A stretch of 64,000 nt of DNA, taken from assembly GCA_037043015.1 (NCBI GenBank), contig CM073327.1, forward strand, positions 12,134,727-12,198,726. Reading direction: 5' to 3'. The translations under genes and the position numbers were made by a program. This document shows, piece after piece, positions 34,161 through 46,450 of the stretch. The first letter of the stretch is position 1. Each line of letters opens with the position of its first letter. Below the pieces are notes generated by a model that ran no database searches, was not told the origin of the DNA, and worked only from the letters and a program-made list of their open reading frames with translations. The DNA comes from Bryum argenteum. Taxonomy: Eukaryota; Streptophyta; Bryopsida; Bryales; Bryaceae.

Positions 34161-35560
34161 TGAGTTACTACAATAGTCAACTGAACGAGTTACTGCAACG
34201 GTCACAGTCAAAGTTCATTCTCAAATGTCTACATGAAGGAAACTTAGGTTTTACAGGTGGTGGGCACCAAGTGGTGGTTGAAGTGAGATGGCATGTGGAT
34301 GAAGAAGGTTTGACATTCTTTTTTGTGAATCAAACCTTCTTTTGTGAAGTTGATGGCATATGAATTCCAAACCAGCGATACTGTCTACATTCACAAACTT
34401 TGGTCTTAGAGCTCGGGCGCAACCTTAAGCATTCGAAATTCCCAAGTGACCCAAGTGAGGACTAAACAAAACTTAAGTTTCACAATGGGTAGGCAACACA
34501 AAAGATATGTTTGAAGTGAGATCGGATGTAACCAAAGAGGGTTTGACATTCTCTTTTGTGAATCAAAACTGAGTTTGTAAAGTTGATGGCCTATGCATTC
34601 CAAACAGCACTAGTGTCTTAATCCACAAACTTTGGTCTTAGAGGTGGGCCGCAACCTCCAAAATCATGAATTCTCAAATGTCTAGATGAAGGAAATATAG
34701 GTCTCACATGTGGTGGGCACCATGTATTGGTTGAATTGAGATGGCATGTGGATAAAGAAGGTTTGACATTACTTTTTCTGAAACAAACTGGCTTCCGTGA
34801 CGTTGATGGGATTGTGAATTCCAAACCACAGTTAGTGGATATTCCAGTGCCAGTATCTACTTCCAAAAACTTTGGTCTTAGAGGTAGGGCAACTGTCATC
34901 ATCATTAAGCAATCTCAAGTGTCTACGTGAAGGAAACTTAGGTCTCACACATGGTTGACAACAAGTGGTGATTGAAGTGAGATTGAATGTGGATAAAGAA
35001 GGTTTGACATTCCTTCTTGTGAATGAGACCAGCTTTTGTGAGGTTGATGAGATTGTGAATTCCAAACCACTGTAAGTCGATATTATAGTGCCACCATCTA
35101 TATCCAAAAACATTGGTCTTAGAGGTAGGGGGCAACCTTCATCATTAAGCAATTTCAAGACTCTACATGAAGGAAAATTAGGTCTCACAAGTGGTGGACA
35201 AGAAGTGGTGATTTAAGTGAGATGGAATGTGTGCAAAGAAGGTTTGACATTCCTTTTTGTGAATCAACCTTCTTTTGTGAGGTTGATAGGAATGTGAATT
35301 CCAAACCACTGTAAGTGGATGTTCCAGTGCCAGTATCTACATCCAAAAACTTTGGTCTTAGAGGTGGGTCACAACCTCGATTATTAAGCAATCTCATGTG
35401 CCTACATGAAGAAAACTTAGTTCTTAGAGGTGGTGGACTAGAAGTGGTGATTGAAGTGAGATGGAATGTAGATAATAAAGGTTTGACATTCCTTTTTGTG
35501 AATCGGACTAGCTTTTGTGAGGTTGATAGGATTGTGAATTTCAAACCACTGTTAGTTTGA
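34160..35560 (-). repeat. Satellite variant, ~240-bp units x ~5
   Basis: The phrase 'ggtcttagag' recurs at about 34403, 34634, 34873, 35116 and 35357, a period of 231-243 bp. Each unit holds 'agtggtggttgaagtgagat', 'aaagaaggtttgacattc' and 'gtgaattccaaaccac'. The 'aacttaggtctcacaggtggtgggcac' part is the same core as in the 160-bp satellite on the opposite strand. The inverted counterpart is 42995-44040. Confidence 0.8.
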
Positions 35561-36480
35561 GGTTGCCGACCACGTGTAGAATCAAAGTTTTTTGAATGAG
35601 ACAAGTAAAATGGTCAGGTAATGATTCTGCCCTCAACCTCAAGAGGTCCCTCGTTTCAGGGAGGAGAAGGAATTGAAAACCCGTTTTGTCCTCTGGAACT
35701 TCGACCTCAGAGAAATTATTGACTTTTCCCTCCATCTGTAAGACCAGAGTTTCTAAAAGTAGAGACTACCAGTTTTGGTCATATAGATTATGCTTTCTCC
35801 ATCTCATCTCGAACAAAAGTTCAAGGTTTTCCACCTCCTCTAGAATCAAAGTTATTTTGAAGGAGACAAGTTAAATGAACTGGTAGAGATTTTGCCGCCA
35901 ACCTTAGGAGGTCCCAAGTTTCAGAGAAAAGAAGGAATTGAAAACCCGTTTTGTCCTCCTTCGCTTACATCTCAAAGAAATGACTGACTCTGCCCTCCAT
36001 CTATAAGACTACACTTTCTAGAAGTAAATACTACCAATTTCCGTCATATGGATAATGCTTTTCCGATCTCATCCCAAACAAAATTTTGAGATGCTGACCA
36101 CGTATAGAATCAAAGTTTTTGGAAGGAGAAGAGTAAAATGGTCTGGTACACATTTTGCCATCAACCTCAGCAAGTTCCAAGTTTAAGAGAGAAGAAGGAA
36201 TTGAAACCCGTTTTGTCCACCTTTGTTTATACATTAAAGAAATGATTGACCTTGCCGACCACCTCTGAGACCAAAGATTCTAAAAGTAGGCACTACTAAT
36301 GTCCGTCATATTAATATTGCTTTCCCCATCTCATCTGAAACATAAGTTTGAGGTTGCCCACTACATGTAGAATCTAAGTTTTTTCAAGGAGACAAGTACA
36401 ATTGTCAGGTATTGATTTTGCTTGTCAACCTCTCGATGTCCCAGGTTTCAAAGAGAAGAAGGAACTGAAAACCGATTTCG
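35560..36480 (+). repeat. Satellite variant, ~265-bp units x 3-4
   Basis: Units begin with 'gaccacgtgtagaatcaaag' near 35567, 35835, 36098 and 36360, about 263-268 bp apart. They contain 'gaagaaggaattgaaaaccc', 'gttttgtcctcc' and 'catctcatc-gaaacaaaa'. This is a fourth period of the same modular satellite. Confidence 0.75.
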
Positions 36481-36760
36481 TCCTCCTTCGCTTACACTTT
36501 GAGGTTGGGCAGCACTTGTGGGACCAAAAGTTTCTTGAAGTAGACATTGGCAATAGGGTGGTTTTGACTATGCTATCAACCTCAAGGTCCCCGGTTTGAT
36601 ATAGAAGGAATCTCACAACCCTTTTTATTCACCTCCCCTCACACTTCAAATATATGTTTGAGGTTGTGCACCACTAGTGCACCAAAAGATTTTTGAAGTA
36701 AAAAGTGACAATGGTGTGGTGTGATATTGACAATCCTTTCATTCTCAAGGTCCTACGTTT
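36481..36760 (+). repeat. 160-bp satellite, about 1.5 units
   Basis: Two diverged 160-bp monomers: 'gtgggaccaaaagtttcttg', 'ctatcaacctcaaggtcccc', 'ttcacctcccctcacact', 'tgaggttgtgcaccact'. They lead straight into module M. Confidence 0.7.
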
Positions 36761-37862
36761 TATTCCTTTTAGTAAAAGTCCCTGTAATGAAGCGAAGCCC
36801 CTAAACCCTAAAACCCTTACCACTTGATGCAACCTGTGGACTTGAGCTCCCTTACTCTTGTGTTTCTTTCTTCAAAAGCTCAACAAAAACAAAATAAACA
36901 CAAAACTTGAATACAAGGCACTTCGGTGTTCCAAACAACATAATGAGATCAAATTTAATGACATGCCCAAAGCAAAAGATACATTCTCTAAGTGAAAAAT
37001 GTGTACATGTGATACTTCACAAGGATCAAGTAGTTTACATGTACATTCGATACTTCTACCTTTGCGCAAGTGTCACATATACAAAGTTTTATCTTTTAAT
37101 TTTTTTCCGATACTATTATAATAACTTGGGATTGAATTCTATTGTTTGTTTGCGAAGATGGTACAAATGGTGTGCAATGATGTTCGGCTGAGCCTCGTCC
37201 ATGCAAGGGAATCTTCCATGAGCTGCTCATCTTCATCATCTTGGCTTCTTGGGTTCTGATGACAGTCCCCTTCAGTGCCTGGTACCCACCCCTTCAGCAG
37301 AAGACCATCTACTCCTAGACTTGACATTAATGCAGACAGAGGTAAAAATTTCGCCCTGCAATTAACAATCGAATCATTCTAGTGATAAATTATCCAATTA
37401 CTCATGCAACTAGTAAATTGCACCCTAATTTGATCACATTTGGGGTGACGGAAATTTGAATTACCTTACACTATGGTATTTCCTCCCAACTCTCCACCAA
37501 GAATGTCTCATTCCATCGAACTTGGTGAGTCATTCCACGATTTATGTGCTTATTGGGCTGGAGATCACTCTTCATTTCTATTAGACTAGTTAGATATTTA
37601 CTATGCTCCATAGCATACACTTATATATTATTGATGTGGGTGCACCTGTACATATTTTTCAACTTTTGAAATTTATGATGGGAAAATAATGTTTGGTATT
37701 TTACTTTGGTGGTAGAAAGTTCAAGTTTTTTTTATTATACATGTATCTGGAAGAATTTAAAGTTTCCTTATGTAGAGGAATAAGTCAAAAGCTATGAACC
37801 ATAGATGCTTTGAAAACACAGAATTTATGATATTAAATTGTATCTATCTTGGAAAATTCATG

Positions 37863-37904
<42 letters not shown>

Positions 37905-38330
37905 GTTCCATAGTGCTTAGAAAATTGAGGAAAATTTATAATTTCATCTTTTTTCTTCCAAATTTTGTGTGGAACTATCTTGATGTAATTAAATTTTCTA
38001 GAACACCTACTCATAAGAAAACATCCAATCAAATTATAGTTTGTAAATATACAAAAAGTAAACAAGTCACAACTTCCATTCTACAATATTTGAGATAGTA
38101 TTGCTAATGGTGACTTCATACTTGTGGTGACGTGAGTCACTTAAAGATTTCTAATTGTGACTAGAGTTCCTTTAAGCCTGTGGTGACGTGAGCTAAGTCA
38201 CTTTGTAATTGCCAATGGCGATCCACACTACTTTGTGACTATTGACTTTTACAGACTTGTTTATGAAAGTAATAATTCAATATATACTTCAACATATCAC
38301 CTTTAATATGGTTCTTGCTAAATGAAACCA
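36761..38330 (+). repeat. Module M, copy 3 (partial), joined to the 14.0-kb segment
   Basis: 36761-37540 repeats the first half of module M ('aacaaaaacaaaataaacac', 'ctcgtccatgcaagggaatc', 'ctactcctagacttgacatt'). From about 37540 it switches to the segment of 14040-14870 ('cacttatatattattgatgt'). The second half of module M, with the coding-like fragment, is missing. Confidence 0.75.
37864..37904. repeat. (ATT)n microsatellite
   Basis: About 13 uninterrupted ATT/TTA units. The paralogous position at 14.37 kb has only a short T run, so this is a copy-specific expansion. Confidence 0.95.
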
Positions 38331-39711
38331 TATTTCATGTCTTAGTCCCTTAACACCCCTAAGTATTTCTTTTGACATGTGTCATTGATGAAAATAGAGG
38401 TGTATTGGAAATTTCATCATTTTTCAATTTAAAGTAAAAACTTACCAAAAAAGCCTCTACAATAAAAAAAACCCTCCAACTATGAGTCTTTTCACCTCGT
38501 CTCGATAACATCCTTGCACCAAAATCATTCACCAAATAAAATTCTTGGCTTAGATAAAAGTCATGCTATGGTAAAATTACCAAAAAATTTACAAAGACAT
38601 AGGACCAAAATTAGACCCTTTACACATAGAACCATGTTTTAGCTATAAAATATATTGGATTAACTCAAAGTTTGTACCATTGCAAATCTAATACCAAAGA
38701 TAATTGGATCAAAAACTTCCCAACTAAAAAGTTGTTGCTACAACCATATAAATATAATGTTTTCCTGTGAATAACTATTTTTGATTCGACATAATTGGCT
38801 TGCATTGGTAAAACATACCTAATGTTTGAAAACTCAAAACCGAAAGATAAATTTACTTCAATGCATGCCATTCATTCATACTTAATTGTAAGAGTCTAAA
38901 CTACTAAGCACAAAAAAGTATACTTGATTTGGGACACCATGCAAGTGATTTTGTCAAAAACAAAGTTAGAATGAAGAAGTTATGGCTCTTCAAAGTTTCA
39001 TCCCTTTGTCCAAGATATCGTTTTTCAAGAGAATGGATGTTCAATTTAGATTATCTACGAAGTAAACGTGATTAATCATCCCCATTATGATTGATCATTC
39101 TTTATTGTTAATATTGTGATTATTGATGTTGACTAGAGTCACTTTATAACTTATAAGTATGTGGAAGTCATACAACTCTTTCTTACAAAGAAATTTCAAC
39201 AAATTACTTTCAAAAGGGTTTCACACGGACAATGTCATGAATAAGAACACTACTCACTTGTAATACAAAAAAATTTATATAGTTGCACCAGTCCTTACAT
39301 TAGTTAACAAGTGGATATGAGTGATAACTACCTGTATCACTATATACCTATTGAGATTGTGATTTTCACCGCCATCACTTACATGAGCATATTATGAGTG
39401 CTACCAACAATGCCCTCTGCCTTGCCAATAATATGGTTTCCAACACGTTACTCTCGTCATTCTTGTGGCAAAATCAAAAAAACTAAGATACAAAATTTTA
39501 TGGAATGTATTTTTCCCGAGAGAAGAGAGTGTCAAAATGCTTCAGTCCCATGTCCGTGGTGGTGACTCATTCTTACTTATTACTTTTTTTATTTCCACTA
39601 AGGGGAATTGTCAGCTAAAATGAAACGTCAAGTCCCTTACCAGTACCTTGCACCACGTTGGACGTGCCAATGGTAACGTATCCCACATTGTGACTACCAA
39701 CCTCTGTTATG
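38331..39711. other. Unassigned AT-rich stretch
   Basis: No gene recognised. 38970-39130 is a copy of the 33960-34060 repeat. The remainder (38331-38960 and 39131-39711) shows no coding frame or clear repeat. Confidence 0.45.
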
Positions 39712-39930
39712 ATATGGACTATCAACAATAGTTCATGCAAACTTATGAGTGATTCATCAAAAAATCTAGTCATATTTTTCTAACATATGGACTATCAACA
39801 ATAGTTCATGCAAACTTATGAGTGATTCATCAAAAAATCTAGTCATATTTTTCTAACATATGGACTATCAACAATAGTTCATGCAAACTTATGAGTGATT
39901 CATCAAAAAATCTAGTCATATTTTCCTAAC
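39712..39930 (+). repeat. 73-bp tandem triplication
   Basis: Three consecutive 73-bp units start at 39712, 39785 and 39858, each beginning atatggactatcaacaatag. The first two are identical and the third differs at one base near its end. The near-identity makes this one of the youngest events in the window. Confidence 0.95.
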
Positions 39931-40117
39931 ACGTTACTCTTAGTCATTGTTCTTGCAAGATTGAAAGAAACTAACATACAAAATTTTACGCGACATAGAA
40001 GACGGTATCAATCCCCTCCCTTTTCCTTGATGGTGACCGGTTCTCACTTATTACTTCAATTTATTTCCATTGTGGGAAGTGAGTTGAAAGGTGAAGTCCC
40101 TTATCAATACCCGAAGC

Positions 40118-42210
40118 ACTTTAGGTTCGATTCCAAGTTTGCCAGAGGAGGAATAAAGTGAGAATTGAAAGGTCAGTGCCTTATCAACCATGACTATAGG
40201 GAGGTTTGACAAAAGCCGAACAAATGCCTTGCCTGGTCCGGTCCCAAGTTTGGAAATTATAGTGAAAGTTGTTTTATTTCATTTTCCTCTTTCCATTCGT
40301 GCTGCTGGTGACAAAGATTCTTGTACCAAAAACCCACATAGCCATCATTTGTGGAGTGAGTAGAAGAGCTCGGGTAAACCATTTACTTTGACTAGACCAA
40401 AGATCCCAAATTGCAAAAAGTCATAACCTTAACATGTAAAAGAAGTAAACCTCAAACCTCAACTTTTCAAATAAATCTCTCGCTTTGCCCTTACCTTAAT
40501 GCAATGAGACCTTGCCCCATGGTAAATAGAGTACAAAGAAAATGTTGTATTTCCTACGGCAATCTTCCACAATAAATATAAATTTATCATATATCTAAAT
40601 TACACTTTCTAGAATATTCTAATTATGGGTTCTTACAAGTCCAAAAAATAGTTCATAAGTACCTAAAAATTTAGCCAGATAGTTTATAAAGACATATAAA
40701 TTTAGATAGATAAAAAGGGTTTGTGATTCATTCTTGGATAACAAAGTTAAGACCCTTAGGTCGATAGCATTGACAATACAACACCATTGCCAGTGTTTGT
40801 CATTCATTCTAGGGTATCAAAGCTGAGACCTTGAGGTGGATAGTATTGACAATACGACACTATTTCCGATGTCGTAATAGGGGTGTGAGATTCCTTCTTT
40901 GGTATCAAATTTGGGAGCCTGAGGTTGATACCATTGAATATACGACACCATTGCAAGTGTCAACTTCAACAAACTTCGATCTCACATGTGTTTGAAGTAA
41001 GGGGGAGGTGGATAAAACGGGCATTTGTATTCCTTCTTGTCAATCAAACCTAGGACCTTGAGGTTGATAGTATTTTCAATACCATAAGATTGCAAGTCTT
41101 TACTTAAAGGAACTTTGGTTCCACAAGTGCTGAGCACCCTCAAACATTTGTTTCAAGTGTGAAGGGAGGTGGGTAAAAAGGGTTTTGAAGTTTCTTCTTG
41201 TCTCAGCCTTGAGGTTTATAGCATTGTCTACACCTCTCCATTGCTAGTGTCTACTTCTACAAACTTCGGTTCTACATGTGGTGCGCAACCACAATTTTTT
41301 TTTGTTGGAAGTCCAATCGCAGGTTGATAAAAAGGGTTGTATTTCATTCTTGGGTATCAAAGGTGAGACCGTGAGGTACATAGCCCGAAATTTGAAAGTT
41401 AAAGAATATTCATATACTCTCGGTAACCTTGCGTTGAGCCATTGTTTGATGTGTGGGGAATGGAAGAGAATGATAATGAGAAAGTTGCCTTCATGAGCAA
41501 AGGTATGTGCTAGGTTTGGTATCGGGTTCGGGGGGTCAAAGTGAAAGGTTCATGTGCCATGCCTTTAAGCTTGATTCATTCTTGGTGCAGACAAGTGACA
41601 AAGATTTGGGATCCCTGCTACCGAAAGTCAGTTGCCAATCCTTTTTAATCAATGCTCCCCTTTCCCTTCCATTTCCTGGTAATTCTGTCTTCCCCATATT
41701 ATTTGGTGGATGAGAAACTGGTAACAGAGCGGATGCAAACTGTCCCGTTTGCATGGATGTGGCTGAAAGTATTTCAGCCATCATAAACTTCTTAGTAAGT
41801 GGGAGTTGGTTTTGGTTCATTGAAAGGGTAAACCGATAAGGGAAATCAAGAAAAAACACTTTGTTTTGATTGTATGTGTGTATATTGGAAGGAAGCTCTA
41901 TCGATACTTTGAATTGGATTTCGTAACATATAGTGATATTAATCTTAGTGATTTTGCTTACGTGTGCCATGAGAGCCAACAATGTTCTTCGATTGTCGAT
42001 GGTGATATTTGCCACGATCTAAGAGCCAACAAATACTAGTGCCACGCTAAGAGTATGATATGGTAAAATAATCTGAATGTTTCATTACAAGCTTCTTGGT
42101 AAGTGGGTTTTTTTCGACACCCTTGCTCTTAAAAGTCAATTGCTAATCCCTTCAATCAATGCTCCCGCTTTCCCTTCCCTCTTTCCTGGCAATCTGCGAT
42201 TTCCTAGAGA
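40118..42210. repeat. Segmental duplicate of 1-4560 with a shortened satellite
   Basis: 40118-40740 matches 1-780, 40740-41400 holds only about four satellite monomers where the first copy has 2.7 kb, and 41390-42210 matches 3480-4560. The order and orientation are the same, so the whole 1-4.5 kb block and this one are paralogous and differ mainly in array length. Confidence 0.75.
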
Positions 42211-42950
42211 TCTTAGAGATTTTAGCTTTGTTGTTATATCATAATAATTAATCTTTGGAATTTTTCAAAATCACCAAAGGCAATTCTTCAAAGTAAGAAT
42301 TCACCTATCAAATGACCCAAGGGCAATATTATTGCCAATGTTTGACATGGAGACAAAGTTGTCAGTCCCAAAAGGAAATGATGTTAGAGTTGAAATGACA
42401 AGAACCAAAGAAGTGTTAGTCTTGAAAGGTAATGATGTTCAAGTTGAATTGACACGAACCAAAGACATTGTTAAAAGGCAATAATATCAAAGAGACATAG
42501 TTGTCAGTCCCTGAAAGAGTTGTCGATTCCCAAAGTCAATGATGTAAGAAGTAAGAAGTAAATGCAGCATAGCAACACTTGCAGAGGACACTGGATCCAT
42601 CAACCGTTCCTACAACCATCAACAAAAAAAACCAAAGTGACATGTGAAAGCCAACACCTGACATTCACAAGGTAGATTGGGACATCGTCCCACTTCCTTC
42701 TTATTTCTTCCCCGCCTGGAACTTCATCATCAGCTGCCCCACCCCTTGACCCTTGGCAAGTAAAAAAAAATCAAAAAATAGTTGACAAATGCCATACTTT
42801 CTAAATTCCATTTATTTGCCATTTTTGCAATGAGAGGCTCCTACTTGCCTGTAGTTGGCCAAATCAATTGAAATGCCTTGTCATCAACAACTATATTCCC
42901 TTCCCTCTTGGAAACCTCAATAATATCTTCTATATTGGCTCTTCAATTTT
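42211..42950. repeat. Dispersed segment, copy D (rearranged)
   Basis: 42240-42530 is an inverted match to sequence near 19400-19530 ('accaaaggcaattcttcaaagt'). 42545-42930 is in direct orientation to 9440-9940 and 25570-25970 ('ggtaagaagtaaatgca', 'tgcctgtagttggcc'). The two halves therefore meet at an inversion or fusion point near 42540. Confidence 0.65.
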
Positions 42951-44420
42951 AGGAGTTACTGCGACAGTCACAATCAAATTTCATTCTCATACACATTCAA
43001 TCTCACTTCCTTCACCACTTCTTGTCCACCACTTGTCAGACCTAATTTTCCTTCATGTAGACTCTTGAGATTGTTTAATGATGAACGTTGCCCCCCACCT
43101 CTAAGACCAATGTTTTTGGATATAGATTTTGGCACTATTATATCGACTTACAGTGGTTTGGAATTCACAATCTCATCAACCTCACAAAAGCTGGTCTCAT
43201 TCACAAGAAGGAATGTCAAACCTTCTTTATCCACATTCAATCTCACTGTAATCACCACTTCTTGTCCACCACCTGTGAGACCGAAGTTTCCTTCACGTAA
43301 ACACTTCAGATTGCTTAATGATAATGAAAGTTGCCCCCCACCTCTAAGACCAAAGTTTTTGGATGTAGATAGTGACACTCGAATATCCACTAACTGTGGT
43401 TTGGAATTCACAATCCCATCAACGTCATGGAAGCTAGTTTGTTACAGAAAAAGGAATGTCAAACCTTCTTTATCCACATGCCATCTCAATTCAACCACGA
43501 CATGGTGCCCACTACATGTGAGACCTTAGTTTCCTTCATCTAGACATTTGAGAATTCATGATTTTGGAGGTTGCGCACATGCGCCCCACCTCTAAGACCA
43601 AAGTTTGTCAATTAAGACACTAGTGCTGTTTGGAATTCATAGGCCATCAACTTTACAAATGCAGTTTTGATTCACAAAAGAGAATGTCAAACCCTCTTTG
43701 GTTACATCCGATCTCACTTCAAACAAATATTCTGTGTTGCCTACCCATTGTGAGACTTAAGTTTTGTTTAGTTGTCACTTGGGAACTTAGAATGCTTAAG
43801 GTTGCGTCCGAGCTCTAAGACCAAAGTTTGTCGATGTAGACACTATCATTGGTTTGGAATTCATATGCCATCAACTTCACAAACGCAGGTTTGATTCACA
43901 AAAAAGAATTTCAGACCTTCATCATCTACATGCCATTTCACTTCAACCACCACCTGTGAGACCTAAGTTTCCTTCATGTAGACATTTGAGAATGAAATTT
44001 GACTGTGACTGTCGCAGTAACTCATCCAGTTGACTGTTGTAGTAACTCATAATTTCCCAACTTTTCGTCTGTCTTGGCTTGTAATTTCTAATTTTTTACG
44101 TTTTTTTTTAAATAGAATTATTTATGAACGAACTTGCTATGGTGGTATGGTAATCACCTTTACATCATAGATAATCTAAATTGTACGTCCATTGTGTTGA
44201 AAAGCGACAATTTGGACAAAGGGATGAAACTTTGAAGAGCCATAACTTCTTCATCCTAACTATGCGGGTCCCAAATCAATAATAGTTTTTGAATTTTTTA
44301 AGGTTCGAAGTAAAAGAAGTTCACATTTGGTAATGTAGAGAATTTTATATCAAGAATCTTTAGGAGCTAAACTATATATATAATTTTTCTTTTTTAAAAT
44401 CTTCGATGCAGTTCCATGTG
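42950..44420 (-). repeat. Right arm of inverted duplication, satellite and flank
   Basis: Reverse complement of about 33770-35200: ~240-bp satellite units (43000-44010), then 'gagttactacaa' and 'aagttatggctcttc' blocks in reverse order. The open frame from about 43065 to 43529 is a run of satellite units, not a gene. Confidence 0.8.
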
Positions 44421-44458
44421 ACTTGAAGTTTCTAGCCAGACATACGCAAGTTAGTTAA

Positions 44459-44785
44459 CCCTTAAAGGTCCTTCCAAGCCGGAGGGGTTGTTTTCCAAGA
44501 GAATATGCATTGTAGCTCTCATTGTACTTATCACTTATATTTTGATGTCAAACTAGTCACCTTCTTGTGATGCATTCAAGGAGTGAAATTTTAGAAATCA
44601 AAAGCACAATTTGTATGAGTGATTTTGTGCTTTGAAAGGATTGTGGTAGGTTGGTTGGGTTGTACATAAACTTGTAGAAGGTTGCAAGCTCATCATTGAT
44701 TGGTCCATTCATGATGCCCAAGTTTTAAAAGATGTTGTGATCCAATTTTGGGCTGCCCGGTTTAGACCCCAAGGACCTTCAAGGG
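44459..44785. mobile_element. piggyBac-like MITE (TTAA target)
   Basis: 327 bp between TTAA at 44455-44458 and TTAA at 44786-44789. The ends read CCCTTAAAGGTCCTT and, on the reverse complement, CCCTTGAAGGTCCTT, 14 of 15 matching. The paralogous sites in module M lack it: joining the flanks gives 'gttagttaagacatttt', the reverse of 'aaaatgtcttaactaac' near 33105. The TTAA duplication and CCC ends place it with piggyBac-type elements. Confidence 0.8.
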
Positions 44786-45006
44786 TTAAGACATTTTCCA
44801 AATGGGGCCCCAGCTCCAAATGTAATCTGAACTATTCCCCACAGTACTGTATCTTCAAATTCTTTCCATAACTTTTCGTGTGAGATACTCTCATTGATGA
44901 GTGGAATCAGTCTTTGGGTCTTCAAATGATAGACACTTGGCACCTGAAAGGGATAATGATTCAGTTCACGATCAAATCGTCTCCACGCATGACTACACAA
45001 AACCAT
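44782..45006 (-). pseudogene. Possible captured coding fragment in module M (inverted copy)
   Basis: The longest uninterrupted version of the unidentified peptide: CSHAWRRFDRELNHYPF, QVPSVYHLKTQRLIPLINES, KLWKEFEDTVLWGIVQ, ITFGAGAPFGKC. About 65 residues read cleanly. The frame stops close to the MITE border. I do not recognise the protein and see no start, splice sites or promoter, so I treat it as a fragment. Confidence 0.35.
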
Positions 45007-45930
45007 AAAATTAGATCAAACTATCAAGATGCCTAAAAACCCTAAAAAGTGACGAGTGGTAGTAAAAAAAAAACTCTTTGTGTATATCATATCCAAGGAT
45101 TTCAAAAAGCCCATCTCCGCACAATTGAATGCAACAAATTTACCCAAGAAAAGAGGGAATGAAATTGGATACTTCATCGGAGAAGTGTGAAATTCCCACG
45201 TAAGAGAATGATCTAGTCCACGAAGATTTCCACCAAGTTTGATGGAATGAGACATTCTTGATGGAAATATCATAGTGTAAGGTAATTCAAATTTCCATCA
45301 CCCAAATGCGAAAACAAAGAGCATTGAACTAAGGTGCAATTTACTAGTCTCATGAGTATAACTGGATAGATGTATCACTAGAATGATTTGATTGTTACTT
45401 GTTGGCCGGACTTTTTTTCCTCTGTCTGCATAAATGTCAAGTCTAGGAGACAGTAGACAGTACGTCTTCTGAAGGGGTGGGTACCTGGCAATGAAGGGGT
45501 CTGTCATCAGAACCCAAGAAGATGAAGATAAGCAGCTCATGAAAGATTCCCTTGCATGGACGAGGCTCAGCGGAACATCATTGCACACCATTTGTACCAT
45601 TTTCACAAACAATAGAACTCTATCCCAAGTCATAATAATCGTATGAAAAAAATTAAAAGGATAAAACGAATGTACATGTAAACTTGATTCTTGTGAAGTA
45701 TCACATCTACACATTTTTCACTTAGAGAATGTATTTTTTTGCTTTAGGCATGTCATCAACTTCAATCTCATTATGTTGTTCAAGAACCATATTGCCTTGT
45801 TTATTTGTTTATTTCGAGATTTGTTTATTTTGTTTTTGTTGAGCTTTTGAAAAAAGTAACATAAGAGTAGGGGAGCTCAAGGGCATAGTTTGCATAAAAG
45901 TGATAGGGTTTTAGGGTTTAGGGAATTCGA
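44790..45930 (-). repeat. Module M, copy 4 (inverted); right arm of inverted duplication
   Basis: Reverse complement of 31565-33115 without the mariner-like MITE. Landmarks in reverse order are 'gatgagtggaatcag', 'cttgcatggacgaggctc' and 'agggttttagggttta'. Confidence 0.8.
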
Positions 45931-45949
45931 TTCATAAGAGGAAACTTCA

Positions 45950-46450
45950 GAAGAAGGAAATAAACCTAGGACCTTAAATTTGAAAGCAATATCAATACCA
46001 CACCACTCTCAATTTTTACTTCAAGAAACTTAGGGTATTCTAGTAATTCAAAACCTCAAATATTTGTTTGAAGTGTGAGGGGAGGTAAATTAAAAGGGTT
46101 TTGAAATTCCTTGTTCTATATCAAACAAGGGCCCTTAAGGTTCAAAGCATAGTCAAAAAGACAGTATTGCATGTGTCTACTTCAAGAAACTTTTGTCCCA
46201 CACGTGGTGCGCAACCTCAAACATATATTTGAAGTGTACGGCGAGGTGGATAAAAAGGGTTTTGAGATTCCTTCTTTCGATGAACCTCAAACCCCTTTTT
46301 ATCAAACGTGGGACCTTGAGGTTGAAAGAATTGTCGATAGGACACTACTGCGACTTTTAACTCAAGAAACTTTGGTTCCACAGGTGATGCGTAAGCTTGA
46401 ATGCTCAGAGATGATTAATGTCTTGAAGTTGATTTGATTGAAATCTCATT
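45950..46450 (-). repeat. 160-bp satellite, about three units
   Basis: Monomers in the orientation of the 0.8-3.5 kb array: 'gaagtgtgaggggaggta', 'aaaagggttttgaaattcct', 'cacgtggtgcgcaacctc'. Unit starts are near 46075, 46235 and 46370. Confidence 0.8.

Noticed and set aside
43065-43529. 154-residue plus-strand frame with repeated 'PPLRP' blocks
   Set aside because: The repeats are successive 240-bp satellite units, which happen to be near a multiple of three in length. The same pattern appears inverted at 34.6-35.6 kb.
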